64,000 bases of DNA from Liriodendron chinense (GCA_003013855.2 PVNU02002353.1:2294001-2358000), one strand, 5' to 3'. Shown: positions 44,470-55,360, numbered from the stretch's first letter. Notes: generated from the sequence alone by a model not told the origin. Numbers and translations are program-made.

Positions 44470-45125
44470 TTATGAAGCAAACTACTTATAACCCTGGTAG
44501 ACCACCTTTATGTAAGAGCTGAATGGCTCATAAATGGAAGCAAACTACTTATGACTCTGGACGCGGGTTGTGTGGGACCACAGATATGTTTAGGTCAAGA
44601 TGGTAGTGGTGTTTTTCCTGCATTTTTTTTTAAGTTAGTCATGCAAGGCACCTACCCTATTAGCTAGCCAACGCACCCACTTGGTTAGTCACACGATGCA
44701 CCCACGCTAGCAGGCCAGATGCCATCTTCGTGTGACTCACCTAATGACACCGGTCACAAGATGTTGGGGCTATGTGGGGCCACAAATGTGCTTGAGTCAA
44801 GATGGTAATGGTGTTTTCCCTTCATCTTAGTGTGACTCACCTTATGAACGAGCTGAATGATTATAAATGGAAGCAAATTGCTTGTGACCCGGGGTACAGA
44901 AATATTTCTAATAGGGCCACAAATGGGCTTGGTTCAAGATGGTACGGTGTTTTCCTTCAGCCTGACTTGCCTTATGAATGGGCCGAATGGCTTATAAATG
45001 GAAGCAGATTGCCTGTGACCCAGGAACAGGAGGCCACGAATGTGTTTGGGTCAAGACAGTAACACTATTTTTCTGCCTTATGAACAGGCTGAATGGCTTA
45101 TAAATGGAAGCAGATTGCCTGTGAC
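44470..45125 (+). repeat. Tandem array of 105-130 bp units containing a MITE end
   Basis: Units share GTTTTCC(C)TTCA, GACT(C/T)(A/G)CCTTATGAA, (G)CTGAATGGCTTATAAATGGA and AGCA(A/G)ATTGCCTGTGACCC. The ATAAATGGAAG phrase falls at about 44530, 44863, 44994 and 45100. A SINE fragment at 44622-44723 lies in the first interval. The GGAAGCAGATTGCCTGTGAC part of each unit is the same as the terminus of the MITE at 45106-45578. Confidence 0.7.
44622..44723 (-). mobile_element. SINE 3' fragment
   Basis: On the minus strand it holds repeated GTGGGTGCATCGTGTGACTA-type units and ends GACTAAC followed by an A-run (T-run 44624-44631 on plus). It matches the 3' part of the SINEs at 55490-55845. The tRNA-related head is missing. 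Confidence 0.6.
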
Positions 45126-45578
45126 TCCAGCACAGAGATATTACTGTGCTCGGGCCCATGGAGATGTATGTGACAAATCTACTCTTCCATTTATTTTGAA
45201 AGACCATAATAAGATAAAAATATAAAAATAAAGCAGATCCAAAACTCAAATGGGCCACACCAACGAAACAGGGAACGAAAACGTCCAACATTGAAACCTC
45301 TTAGAGCTGATCATGATATTTACATGCCATCCAAAGTACCGTACACAGGGTTATTACCACTCAGATATAATGTAGGCACAAATATTATCCTGATCCAAAA
45401 CTTCTATCACCCCCCATGTTCAATCCCCACTGTTCCTTGCGGAATGGCCCACATGATTTTGGATCCGTCTTGTTTTTATATTCTTGCATTATTGTGGTAT
45501 TTCAAAACAGATGGATGGAGTGTATTTGTCACATACATCTCTATGAATCCTACACAGCATCACAGACAATCTGCTTCC
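45106..45578. mobile_element. Hairpin MITE at the end of the tandem array
   Basis: The ends are GGAAGCAGATTGCCTGTGAC and, reversed, GGAAGCAGATTGTCTGTGAT, nearly identical for 20 bases. The flanks CTTATAAAT (45097-45105) and CTTGTAACT (45579-45587) agree at 7 of 9. The interior is typical of the family (AGATGTATGTGACAAATCTA, inverted TATTTGTCACATACATCTCT). Confidence 0.72.
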
Positions 45579-45589
45579 CTTGTAACTAC

Positions 45590-46130
45590 TAATGTGCGCC
45601 CGGCGTTTCCGTCTTGGAGGGAAGTGGAGTGCATGATGGTGCTACACATCACCAACCTTGGTTGTGTGTTAATGTCACCTGAGTTCTATAGGCCCAGCAT
45701 GATGTTTATGTTATATCGAAATAGTCAAAATAGTCCCGTAAACACCCAACACGAGCCAACAAATTGATCAAAGTACCAGTCGGACCTAGTCAAACTTACT
45801 AAAATCTAATCAACTCAATCAACCCAATCAATCCAAAACCAAGCCTAACTTCAAGCCCAAAATCAGGCCCAACTTCAAGCCTGAATCCAAGCCTAACTCA
45901 GAATTTTGTAACCATTATCGCTTACTCAAAATTTATGGTTGCAGATCAATAGGTTATTTTAGAATAGAGAATACAACGATTCCTTCTCATAAGATTTCTA
46001 CAAGTCTAACCAATTATGGAAATCTGTATAATTGGCTAGTGGCAATTTCAGTCAAATATGCTACTTCGACATCTCAAACACACACAAGAAAGCCTTGAAG
46101 AGGCACCCATGAGCACAACCCGCTTGTGAT
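45590..46130. other. Intergenic, with a short AAGCC-repeat tract
   Basis: No gene recognised. At 45780-45905 there are repeated AATCAA(C/T)CCAA and AA(C)TTCAAGCC(C/T) words, resembling the GGCCCAA-type degenerate tracts elsewhere in the window. Confidence 0.35.
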
Positions 46131-46134
46131 TCAA

Positions 46135-46470
46135 CATCCACAGATCCATCCATCTGGCGAAATCATTTTAGGTCATAATCTAAAAAAAATGAGGCAGATC
46201 CAAAGGTCAAGTGGTCCTCACTATGGAAAGCAATGGGGACAATGACGCTAACCTGTTAAAACCTTCCTAAGGCCCACCATAATGTTTATTTGTCATCCAT
46301 CCTATTAATAAGGTCATACGGACTATGATGAAGGGAACACAGAAACACCAGCTTGATCCAAAACTTCTATGCGCCAAATAAGTTTTCAATGGTAGTTGTT
46401 CAATCCCCAGTGCTTTCCATGTTGTGGTCTAATTAAGCTTTCGATCTTTATGGTGGGCCACAGAACTTAG
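46135..46470. mobile_element. Hairpin MITE, ends truncated
   Basis: It holds GATCCATCCATCTGGCGAAA, AATGAGGCAGATCCAAAGGT, the loop ATGTTTATTTGTCATCC, CCAGCTTGATCCAAAACTTC and TCAATGGTAGTTGTTCAATC. Both termini are missing, and the right arm stops after AAGCTTTCGATC. Confidence 0.6.
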
Positions 46471-46544
46471 GGTGTACGATGCAACTCAATCTGTTCGTAA
46501 GTTGCATTGCCTTTTTCTTCTTTTACACACGCATTTACTCCATT

Positions 46545-46635
46545 GTGGCTCTTTTTTTTATGCCAAAATGGGTACTTGAACCCATGACCCATGTTGAAAC
46601 TCTTGTGAGTCTACCACTGAGGCATAACTAGTTTT
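46545..46635 (-). mobile_element. tRNA-derived SINE head
   Basis: The minus strand reads ATGCCTCAGTGGTAGACTCA (A box), CAAGAGTTTCAACATGGGTC, then ATGGGTTCAAGTACCCATTT (B box). It ends at an A-run (T-run 46551-46558 on plus). No 3' tandem units are visible. The boxes fit a SINE better than a tRNA gene, since no cloverleaf can be drawn. Confidence 0.6.
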
Positions 46636-46639
46636 CAAT

Positions 46640-47860
46640 GGAAACCAAGTGTCTTGCTTGTCCAAAACTCAAGTATGCTATGCATGAGGAAGAGTGTGAT
46701 GAAAGGTGCACGGTTGAAAGTATATCACAAGCAGGGAAGAGCTGTGATGAGACGCCCACCATTGATTGAGTGTGGGGACACTAAATGTTATATGTACCAT
46801 CCAATGTATTCATTTGAATCAGTGAATAAAGGGTCATTTCAAAAACCACATTGTCACGAAACTTATGCCACGCCTAGATTTTAGGCATGATTCTACATTG
46901 CCTCATGTAGTGAGGACCACTCGAGCTTTAGACCAATGTGATGTTCAACGTCATAGACAGAGATTAGGTGGCCCACCTGACTCCTCCACGTGAAGTTGTT
47001 CTCTCCACTTCCCCTTGTGCCTTTACACAAGTGAAATGCTCTGTAAAATCCAGTCTCCTAGGTTGGGGTCCAAGTCAGGGTCCATGGTCGGATATAGGAG
47101 GTCCAGGTCTGGTTCCATGGTTGGGCTTAGTCTCGACCCAACACTGGAGGGGTCACGAACCAGTTTCAAGGTTAGTGTCTGGGTCCTAGTCTGGGCCTGG
47201 GTCCTGCTTAGTTTGGTATGAGTTAATGAATGGCTCCGACATAATTTGAATTCATATGTATTATGCTTATTTGGTTCATTATCAGATCGGTGGACATTTA
47301 TTTGGATGACTAAACATATAAAAATTAAAAAAAAAAAATTAAAATAAAGAGGAAGGCAATTTTCTCATTTCAAGGAACAAGTGTCCACAAATCAACGGAT
47401 ATGATTGGGTGTGGTTCACCTAAGTCATGAGTTGGCCTGGTTTTTGGGTTCAAAACATAAATTTTGGTGTGGCATCTAATGGTTGAAGTGGATTTCATAC
47501 AATCATTATGGTGAGTGTGTAAAAGTCAAGGGCGGACGTCACTCTCCCAACTGTTTCCTTTGGTGTGGCCCATATAAATCCTATGTCAGCATAATTTTTT
47601 TGGCTCTAGGCTAGTGCAATATTACACGTCCAATGGTCAGAGTGGATTTCATATGCCTGACATGGCGGGCCCATAAAAAGTTAAGGGTGGGTGTCCCTCT
47701 CACAACAGTTTTAATGCGGCATATACTGCACTTGAAGGTTGAGAGTGGATTTTAGAAACACATCATGTAGGGGCTCATCCTCTTTGCTTGCAAGGATCGT
47801 CTCATATCAACCATCACCTAATGAGAGATGCTCATGCAAAACTAGTGTATGTCCAACTAG
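46640..47860. other. Intergenic, no gene recognised
   Basis: It contains a GGTC/GGTCCA-rich degenerate tract (47040-47220) and AT-rich sequence. No coding motif or transposon end is identified. Confidence 0.35.
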
Positions 47861-47951
47861 TTAGTGTGTGGGGCCCACGGTGGTGTTTTTATGCTATCTC
47901 ATCTGTCCAACCTAGTTGCCTCGTCATGAAAATGGGACACAAAAAAAGTTA

Positions 47952-48240
47952 GGTATATCCAACTATCAGGTGGGGCCCACCATAGAAAACAATGAACAAT
48001 CCACATTCACGTGAGAATGGTTGAGTCGAGTTATCGACATACCAATTAATTGAGTCTACTAGTTGTGTAGGCCACAAATCGCATGGATGGTATATCCAAC
48101 TATCAAGTGGGGCTCACCATAGAAAACAATGAACAATCACTTAAAAAACTCCACACTCACATGAGAATGTTTGAGTTCTCGGCATGCCAACAAATTGAGC
48201 CTACAACTAATTGTGTAGGCCACAAAATCGCACAGATAAA
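47952..48240 (+). repeat. 137-bp tandem duplication
   Basis: Two units begin GGTATATCCAACTATCA (47952 and 48089). They continue through ACCATAGAAAACAATGAACA, CAC(G/A)TGAGAATG and TTGTGTAGGCCACAAA. The second unit has an extra CTTAAAAAACT. The sequence before the array (47875-47950) resembles a divergent hairpin-MITE left arm. Confidence 0.75.
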
Positions 48241-48283
48241 ACTGGACAGCGTGGATGAATAGTTTTAAGAGTAAAGTATGTAT

Positions 48284-48362
48284 CTGGCCTGCTAGCCTAG
48301 CTGGAAGATGCCTAGGCATTTCAACAAAAGGTCTCAGGTTCGAGTGCTAAGGAGACACACTA
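48284..48362 (+). mobile_element. tRNA-derived SINE head, 3' truncated
   Basis: Plus strand: TGCTAGCCTAGCTGGAAGA (A box), TGCCTAGGCATTTCAACA, then GTCTCAGGTTCGAGTGCTAA (B box) and CACACTAACCC. The tail units are missing and the sequence runs into a hairpin-MITE fragment. Confidence 0.65.
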
Positions 48363-48735
48363 ACCCTACTGCCATTTATATCCACACCGTCCATCCATTT
48401 AGCAAGAATCCAAAGAAAAGGTGGATCCAACGCTGCCTATCATTGAAAACTCTTGGGGGCCATAGAAGTTTTAGATCAAGTGGATAAATTTTTCCCTTCA
48501 TCCAGGTCCGCATGACCTTATGAATAGGCCGCACTATTTGTTGTGGTGTGGTCTACTTTGAGCTTTGGATATCCCTAGGGCTCACGCCCTAAAGTGATCT
48601 TGCAAAATGGATGGACGGTGTGGATATAACACATGCATTAATATGGTAATGCCCCTTGGACGTGGCATGGTGTGGATATAACACATACATCATGGTGGGG
48701 CCCCTGGGATTTTGCCACATCAACACATTGCCGAG
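48363..48735. mobile_element. Hairpin MITE, partial, with a repeated right end
   Basis: The left arm is TATATCCACACCGTCCATCC and the right arm is AATGGATGGACGGTGTGGAT. The terminal phrase GTGTGGATATAACACATRCAT occurs twice (about 48619 and 48670), so the right arm was partly duplicated. The outer termini are absent. Confidence 0.6.
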
Positions 48736-48739
48736 GTTG

Positions 48740-49465
48740 GTGGTGTGATTTGCTGGGCCTATGGGTGACAATGTGTAAGGTTCAAGTGAAGGTGGGGTAA
48801 TCTATTTACTAAATCGGCCAAGAACTCCTGCTCAAGTGTCACCTGCGGCCCATTGCGTTTTGACCAACCCGGCCAACTTAAAATCATTGAGCCCGAACTT
48901 AACCTTACCCTACTAAGCTTGCCCTCCATTTTGGGTCAAAGGCGTGCTGACCCTTGTCTAATTATTATATTGATACATGCAAGCATGCATCATGTCCATG
49001 TATTTATACTTATGGTCTATTATTTATTTTTGGGTTTTTGAGCTGGGTTCGTTCAGGTCACTTGACTCCACTGCACAGGCTGAGTAGGGTTCAACCCAAG
49101 TCCAATCGGTTACTTAAATGGGTCCATTTACTGACTGAGCCCAGGCTACCACCCATTTAGCTTGGCCTGGACTTGCCTTAGAGATGGGCCGGGCCCTCAT
49201 AAGCTGACTCAACACATTGCCATCTCTTGTTGCAGCTCGATATATATCCATCCTTACTTGGATAGTATCTTCGGCCTCCGGATTACCTGAATTGGATCAC
49301 AGTCAAGTAATTGAAACAATCAATCTCATTGGCGCTAAAATCTCCTCAATGGGATAACCATGATTATTTTCATCAATGACTTGGGGCAAGAACCTAATCC
49401 AAGTCCATCAACATGCAATGAAAGAAAAAAGCCAAAGGATCACAAAATTCCTTCTTTAAATTTAA
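48740..49465. other. Intergenic, with a GGCCCA/GGGTC-rich tract
   Basis: No gene recognised. 48840-49195 has many GGCC(C/T)GA, GGGTTC and CCAAGTCC words, like the tracts at 36590 and 801. Confidence 0.35.
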
Positions 49466-49469
49466 AATG

Positions 49470-49762
49470 TATGGACATATAAAAGATCCAAGCTTTTTCA
49501 ATTACAATGGGAAAATTGGCAGCGGAAGCGGAAGCCGAACGCGCAAAATAATACAAGATCAAACGAGAAACACTATGAAATCAAGACTACACACAAGCAT
49601 TCACCACAAGAGAATCCGAATTTACATGGAAAATTGCCTCAACGGGTAAAAAACTATGGCACAAAGCGATCCACTATGATAAACAGAAGATTATAGAGAT
49701 TGACAGCCCACAAGCAAAGCAAAAACAAAGAAAACCCAAGTTCTCTCTCCCACAAATCACTC
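49470..49762. repeat. Older LTR-like sequence, left part
   Basis: Phrases matching the neighbouring copia LTR in order: AAT(A)CAAGATCAAACGAGAAA, TTTACATGGAAAATTGCCTC, AAACTATGGCACAAAGCGA, CCACTATGA and GATTATAGAGATTG. The identity is visibly partial, so it is a relative of the LTR rather than a copy. The copia element inserted into it at 49763-49767. Confidence 0.55.
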
Positions 49763-49767
49763 TCCCC
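49763..49767 (+). repeat. Target-site duplication TCCCC (left)
   Basis: Identical to 55017-55021, directly bracketing the copia element. Confidence 0.75.
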
Positions 49768-50382
49768 TATTGGAAATCCGGTCAGCGAAAGCACCGAAGA
49801 AGATTAAACAATCACCACACAACCACACACACAATCAACGCAAAAGCACACAAATTTTACGTGGAAAACCCTTGCAGGAAAAAACTACGGCACAAAGCGA
49901 CACTTTCCACTATGAATTCAGATGATTACAGAGCTGCAACTACCCGAGTAGTTTCCAAAGATAAACAAAACTCTCAAACCTCTCCCCCAAAACCCGAATC
50001 TCGAAAGAGATTACCTAGGTATTGCTTGGAATAATGTCTAATACGATTAGGAAACATATTTATAAGAGGAAACCCAAAATTAGAAACAAGTAGCGCGAAA
50101 TCCGCGCAACACTACAAATTCTGCAGACCGGTCGGACGACTGGTCGCGCATAGTCCAGAGAGTTGCATGCCCACTAGCTCAACTCAGACCTATCCCCAGA
50201 CCAGTCTGAGCATCCTGCGACCGGTCGGGCTACCGGTCTGAGCTACCGGCGACCGGTCTCAAAAAGCCAAAAAACGTCCAAAGAATTTGGACTCCAGGCT
50301 GCACCAATCTGTCCATTGGACGATCGGTCGGGCGACCTATCGGTGGACTCTGTTTAAGCACAGTAATGAGGCCTTCACAACA
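49768..50382 (-). repeat. 3' LTR of the copia element (615 bp)
   Basis: On the minus strand it begins TGTTGTGAAGGCC and ends GGATTTCCAATA, so the ends are TG...TA. A TATAAATATG box lies at 50055-50064. The part near 50120-50340 carries repeated GACCGGTCGG-type motifs. It has an extra ACCACACACA stretch compared with the other LTR. Confidence 0.9.
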
Positions 50383-50393
50383 AGCTCCACCAA
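50383..50393 (-). promoter_or_regulatory. Polypurine tract of the copia element
   Basis: The minus strand reads TTGGTGGAGCT directly before the 3' LTR, matching the GGTGGAG(A)TT-type tract that primes plus-strand synthesis in plant copia elements. Confidence 0.65.
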
Positions 50394-50488
50394 GGCATCA
50401 TTAGACTTCGAACCATCTCTTCTACTCTTCAAAGAACCAACTCATCATCAATCATAGTCGCCGCTTCTCATGCATCATTGCGTCTTCG

Positions 50489-51253
50489 TCAAGCCTTCGC
50501 CAATCCTAGAGAAGTTACGCAGAACTTGAACTTCTTTGTAGGGACCACCTTGGTCAGTATATTCGCCGGATTTACGCTAGTATGAATCTTGTCCAGAGTC
50601 ACATCTCCTTCCTCAAGCACCTGTCGAATAAAATAGTGACGCACATCAATGTGTTTAATACGTAAGTGATAAACAGAATTTTTAGCCAAATTTATAGTAC
50701 TTAAGCTATCACAATTAACCGGCACGGCTTCCTGCTGAGGCCCCAACTGATTTATCATCCCTTTCAACCAAACAGCTTTCTTGAAAGCTTCTGTCATTGC
50801 CATATACTCAGCTTCAGTAGTGGAAAGAGTTATCACAAACTGAAGCTTAAACATCCAACTAATTGCTCCACCTGCTAATACAAACGAGTACCCTAAAGTT
50901 GATTTCCTACTGTCCACACTACCTGCGTAGTCAAAATTGATGTAACCAACCAACTTGTCCTTGAACTTCTTAAACGTCAAGACGTAGTCCTGCGTACCCC
51001 GAATGTATCGAAGTAGCCATTTCACAGCTTCCCAATGTTGTTTGCCTGGGTTAGAAATGAATCGGCTTACAACACCCAGAGCTTGTGAAATATCTAGTCT
51101 TGTACAGACCATGACATACATTAAACTGCCCACAGCACTTGAATAGGGCACATGAGACATAACGCGCTTTTCTTTATCTGTCTTGGGACACTGTTCAAAA
51201 GAAAGCTTGAAGTGAGCCGCGTGGGGAACGCTGACCGGTTTGGACTTGTCCAT
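50489..51253 (-). pseudogene. copia RT C-terminus and RNase H
   Basis: This 254-codon frame is the longest intact piece of the element. It contains YSSAVGSLMYVMVCTRLDIS, AVKWLLRYIRGT, the RNase H first-Asp region FDYAGSVDSRKSTLGYSFV, LSTTEAEYMA with the catalytic Glu, DSLSTINLAKN, and HIDVRHYFIR. These are the standard motifs of plant copia elements. It ends shortly before the purine tract. Confidence 0.9.
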
Positions 51254-52343
51254 CTCGTACTTTTCAATACCTTCTCAAGGTATTCTTCTTGAGATAACCA
51301 CAGCCTGCTCTTCTTCTTGTCTCTATGAATGTCTATGCCAAAAACCCTCTTTACAGCCCCCAGATCCTTCGTCTCGAATGTCTCTGAAGGCTGAGTCTTC
51401 AACACATCGATGTCAGACATGCTATGACTGACAATAAGCATGTCATGGACACACAACACCAGTATGAGAAACTTCTCATCACTTAGTATCTTGAAATAGA
51501 CATAATAATCGTACTCTTCCTGGTAAAGCGCCGACTCATCATAAAGGAATCAAATTTCTTATACCACTGCCTAGGCGACTGTTTGAGACCGTACAACGAT
51601 CTCCTCAGCTTGCAAACCTTGTTCTTGGCCCCTTGCACTGTATAACATTCTGGTTACATCATGTATATCTGCTCTTCCAATTCCCCATGCAGGAAAGCAG
51701 TCTTCACATCCATTTGTTCCAACTCGAGGTCGTATTGGGCAACCAGCGCCAACATGAACCTGATAGATACTTGCTTCACAACCGGTGCAAAAATCTCATT
51801 GAAGTCTACACCTTTACGCTGAGCATAACATTTCGCTACCAACCTTGCCTTGTATCTATTATGTTTCTTCCGAAAAATCTACTTACACCCTATCGCTTTT
51901 CGGCCCACTGGAAGCTTCACAAGCTCCCAAGTCTCATTCTTGTACAAGGAGTCCATCTCGTCTTCCATTGTCGTCTTCCACTTCTCAGCATCTACATCCT
52001 GTAGTGTTTCCTCAAAGTTAGACGGATCCCCCTCATCTATAATGAGAGCGAATGCAATGTTCGAGTCATCCCTGTACCTTGCCGGTAACCTGCGATCCCT
52101 GGGTGGATTTCTTCGCACAGGTGGCTGCTCCACCTGATCCTGTACCTCTGTTTGCACCTCAGTATCGGCCCGTGTCTCATCTCTGTCCTCATGAGTATCA
52201 ACATGTTCTGATGTTTCTGGTTCCTTTGTAGCATCCTTACGGAACAAAGACCCCTCATCAAATTTGACATCATGGCTTAGGGTGATTTTTCGTGTGACAT
52301 GGTCATATATTCGATATCCCTTCACACCATCACCATAGCCCAC
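51121..52343 (-). pseudogene. copia reverse transcriptase, frameshifted
   Basis: Fragments in order: GYGDGVKGYRIYDHVTRKI (end of integrase), NFEETLQDVDAEKWKTTMED and NETWELVKLP (RT start), AKCYAQRKGVDFNEIFAPVV, QMDVKTAFLHGELEEQIYM, and LCVHDMLIV. The last corresponds to the YVDDMLI catalytic box and has lost an Asp. At least three frame changes separate the pieces. Confidence 0.85.
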
Positions 52344-52628
52344 AAAGATCCCTTTTCTGGCCCTATTGTCTAGCTTATCTCTCTCAACTGATGGTACATG
52401 AGAGTAAGCTTCATAACAAAAAACCCGCAGATTTGAGTAGTCCAGTGTACAACTACTTCACACTTCCTCAGGGATTTTGCATTCAATTGCCATAGAGGGT
52501 GATCGGTTTATCAGGTAACAAGCCGTGTTAACGGCCTCAGTCCATAGCCCTTTGCCCAACCCAGCATTATTAATCATGGATCGAGCTTTCTCCAAGAGAG
52601 TCTGATTCATTCGCTCTGCCACACCATT

Positions 52629-53195
52629 CTACTCTGGTGTGTGGTGCACTGTGTTGTGCCTCACGATCCCCTCCTCTTTACAATGTGTTAAATCCCTGGA
52701 AGTGAACTCACCTCCATTATCGGTTCTCAAAATTTTTAATCTCTGCCCTAACTAATTCTCCACCATCGCCTTTCAATACTTAAAAGTCATGAAGACATCG
52801 GATTTATTTTTTAGAAAATAAACCCAAATCTTCCTGCCATAGTCATCAATAAACGACACGAACCACGATGACCCCCCAACAGAAATAACAGGTGACAACC
52901 CCCATACATCGGAATGGACATAATCAAGCACTCTTTTACTTACATGTTTCCCCCCTTTAAAAGATAATCTAAACTGTTTCCTGTACATGCAATATTCACA
53001 TATACTAAAGTCTACAGATTTAAATGAATGAATCAAAGATCGTTCAGAGAGTACCTTCATGCCCCGCTTGCTCATGTGGCCTAAGCGTGCATGCCACATA
53101 CGTGCATATGTGGAATCCGCTACAGTCGCTGCAGCTCCACCTACTGAAGTGCTCCCAATCAACCTGTAAATGTTACCATGCCTCTGTCCCTTCAT
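52629..53195 (-). pseudogene. copia integrase, with nonsense mutation
   Basis: ARMWHARLGHMSKRGM with the zinc-binding His pair, CEYCMYRKQ with the Cys pair, YVHSDVWGLSP with the first catalytic Asp and FVSFIDDYGRKIWVYF with the second. Further on, the usual TPEQNGVAER region reads TPE-stop-NGVAE at 52629-52631. Confidence 0.88.
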
Positions 53196-53297
53196 AATTA
53201 CAAGGGCCCCCTTTGAAACTTTACAGAACAGGTCAAAACCGGTGAACTTGTACCCTAATGCTTCAGTGCACCAAGGGAGATCAAATTCTTCCTCAAC

Positions 53298-53537
53298 TTA
53301 GGAATGTGTCTCACGTCCGTCAAGGTCCTTTTGATCCCATTGAACAACTTGATATGCACAGCCAATCCCGACAACCTTGCAGGCATAGTCATCGCTTAGA
53401 AATACCGAGCCTCCCTTATACTCCTTGTAGGAAGTAAAGACGCTCCTATCTGGGCACATGTGATACGAGGCCCTGGAGTCCATGATCCACTCATCACAGA
53501 GAGATCCTGCCTTTGACACCGTCAAGACCTCACACAC
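53298..53537 (-). pseudogene. copia aspartic protease remnant
   Basis: WIMDSRASYHMCPD corresponds to the WI.DSGAS.HM protease motif, with the Gly of the D-S/T-G triad replaced by Arg. An upstream zinc knuckle of gag (CWGCGQVGHMKKDC) is readable near 53620-53665. Confidence 0.8.
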
Positions 53538-53609
53538 ATCACTACCACCTTTCTCTGCTTTAGCGGTATTGGCTTCCGTAAAAGAATCACCTAACTTCTC
53601 CTTCTAATA

Positions 53610-54378
53610 TTTAGGACTCTTGCAGTCCTTCTTCATGTGCCCAACTTGGCCACATCCCCAACACTTCAACTTGCCTTTGCCCTTGCCTTCAATTTGGATC
53701 GAGAACGCGTCGATCCTTCACCTTGCTCAGAATTTCTTCCTCTTATAAATAGTGCTTCGGATGAGGAATTAGTATCACCGCTTTTCTGTCTCATGACCTT
53801 CGATTGAAGCGTTGAGACAACGGTTTCGACACTAATAATGTCCCTACTTGCTCACGACGAGTCCTTGAGTGACTCATATGAACTAGGAAGTGAGTTCAAC
53901 AAGATAAAGGCTTGATACTCGTCCTTCATCTGCTCACCAAAATCGAGCAACTTGTAAATTAGTTTATTGAACATGCTAATGTTGTCTTCCACATCTATCC
54001 CCTCTGCCATCTTCAAAGTGAAAAGTTGCATTATTAGATACATGCGATTTTCTAGAGACTTCTTCGCATAAATGTTCTTTAGCTTGGTTCATGTCTCTAC
54101 AGCAGTCTTCTTCTTCATGACGTTATAGAGGACGTTATCAACAACGCACAATTGGATTGAGGCCATAGCCTTCTCATTCATCTTCGTCCACTCTTCATCT
54201 TTCATCTCGGTAGGGCGCTTTCCAAGGGCGTTCACGACCCCTTGTTGAGTTAGGACGGCACATATCTTCACCTTCCATAACTCAAAGTTGTTTTTGCCCG
54301 AGAACTTCTCAACAGTCGAACTTTGTACTTGAAGCCATGAGATCGTTTCAGAAAACTTCTTCTTCAACCCTCGAACGA
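53610..54378 (-). pseudogene. copia gag, frameshifted
   Basis: EKFSGKNNFELWKVKICAVL and EWTKMNEKAMASIQLC match the capsid start of plant copia gags, followed by ENRMYLIMQLFTLKM, INDNISMFN-like and LLNSLPSSYESL. A stop near 54090 breaks the frame. A CCHC zinc knuckle closes the region. Confidence 0.85.
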
Positions 54379-54380
54379 TA

Positions 54381-54392
54381 TCTCTGATACCA
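54381..54392 (-). promoter_or_regulatory. Primer-binding site (tRNA-Met) of the copia element
   Basis: The minus strand reads TGGTATCAGAGA, two bases after the 5' LTR end. It matches the TGGTATCAGAGC site used by most plant copia elements at 11 of 12 positions. Confidence 0.9.
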
Positions 54393-54394
54393 CT

Positions 54395-55016
54395 TATTGG
54401 AAATCCAGTCAGCGAAAACACCGAAGAAAATCAAACAATCACCACACAATCAACGCAAAAGCATACGAATTTTACATGAAAAACCCTTGCAGGAAAAAAC
54501 CACGGCACAAAGCGACACCTTCCACCATGAATTCAGATGATTACAGAGCTAGAACTACCCGAGTAGTTCCCAAAGAAGAACAAAACTCTCAAACTTCTCT
54601 CCCAAAACCCTAATCTCGAAAGAGATCACCTAGGTATTGCTTGGAATAATGTCTAATACGATTAGGAAACATATTTATAAGAGGAAATCCAAAATTAGAA
54701 ACAAGTAGCGTGAAAACCGCGCAACACTATAAATTCCGCAGACCGTAGACCGGTCGGACGACCGGTCGCACATAGTCCAGAGAGTTGCATGCCCATTGAC
54801 TCAACCCAGACCTGTCCCTAGACCGATCTGAGCATCCTGCGATTGGTCGGGTGACCGGTCTGAGCTACCAGCGATTGGTCTGGCGACCAGTCTTAAAAAG
54901 CCAAAAATAGTCTAGAGAGTTTGCACTCCAAATTGCACCAATCTGTCCATTGGACGATCGGTCGGGCGACCGGTTGGTGGACTCTGTTTAAGCACAGTAA
55001 TGAGGCCTTCACAACA
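54395..55016 (-). repeat. 5' LTR of the copia element (622 bp)
   Basis: Same ends as the 3' LTR (TGTTGTGAAGG ... TTTCCAATA on the minus strand). The AT box TATAAATATG is kept near 54670-54680. Confidence 0.9.
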
Positions 55017-55021
55017 TCCCC
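55017..55021 (+). repeat. Target-site duplication TCCCC (right)
   Basis: Same five bases as 49763-49767. Confidence 0.75.
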
Positions 55022-55360
55022 CCTTCTTAATGCAATTAGGAAACCTTGGACACCTTATGATTAATGCTAATCTTGGTTACAACCTGTTTAAATAGGCAAC
55101 AAATCCAAAATAGCAACTTCTTACGCACTACCGTGTAACAACGTATAAGAAAATGCGTGCGCAGTCGACCGGTTAGCCGTTGCACAAAACAGTCCAAAGA
55201 AGAATTTCACACGGATTCTAAACACTATCTCACCACCGACTAGTCGGAGCCCCCTACGGACCGATCGATCAGGCCGCTTGGTCTGGGGCACACGAAAAAA
55301 GTCCAGCAGTCTCTATGCTACTGGTCTAAGCCCTCTACCCTTGCACAGTTTGAAGGCTCT
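55022..55360. repeat. Older LTR-like sequence, right part
   Basis: Continues the sequence interrupted at 49767. Like the copia LTR, it has CGACCGGTTAG, GACCGATCGATCAGG and ACTAGTCGG motifs, a CACAAAACAGTCCAAAGA phrase and a terminal TTTGAAGGC(T)CT. No second boundary motif was identified. Confidence 0.5.

Larger units (their letters stand above)
49768..55016 (-). mobile_element. Full-length, inactive Ty1/copia retrotransposon
   Basis: Two LTRs (49768-50382 and 54395-55016), identical TCCCC target duplications, a tRNA-Met primer site (54381-54392), a purine tract (50383-50393), and a minus-strand polyprotein in the order gag, protease, integrase, RT, RNase H. Integrase before RT defines Ty1/copia. 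Frameshifts, a stop inside the integrase motif TPE(Q)NGVAER (52629-52631), a damaged protease motif and a damaged RT catalytic box show it cannot encode working enzymes. The LTRs differ visibly by substitutions and a few indels (615 and 622 bp), so the insertion is not recent. Confidence 0.93.

Noticed and set aside
46545..46635. tRNA-like sequence with A and B boxes on the minus strand.
   Set aside because: A cloverleaf cannot be drawn: the acceptor stem and anticodon arm are missing. It is followed by an A-run, as in SINEs.
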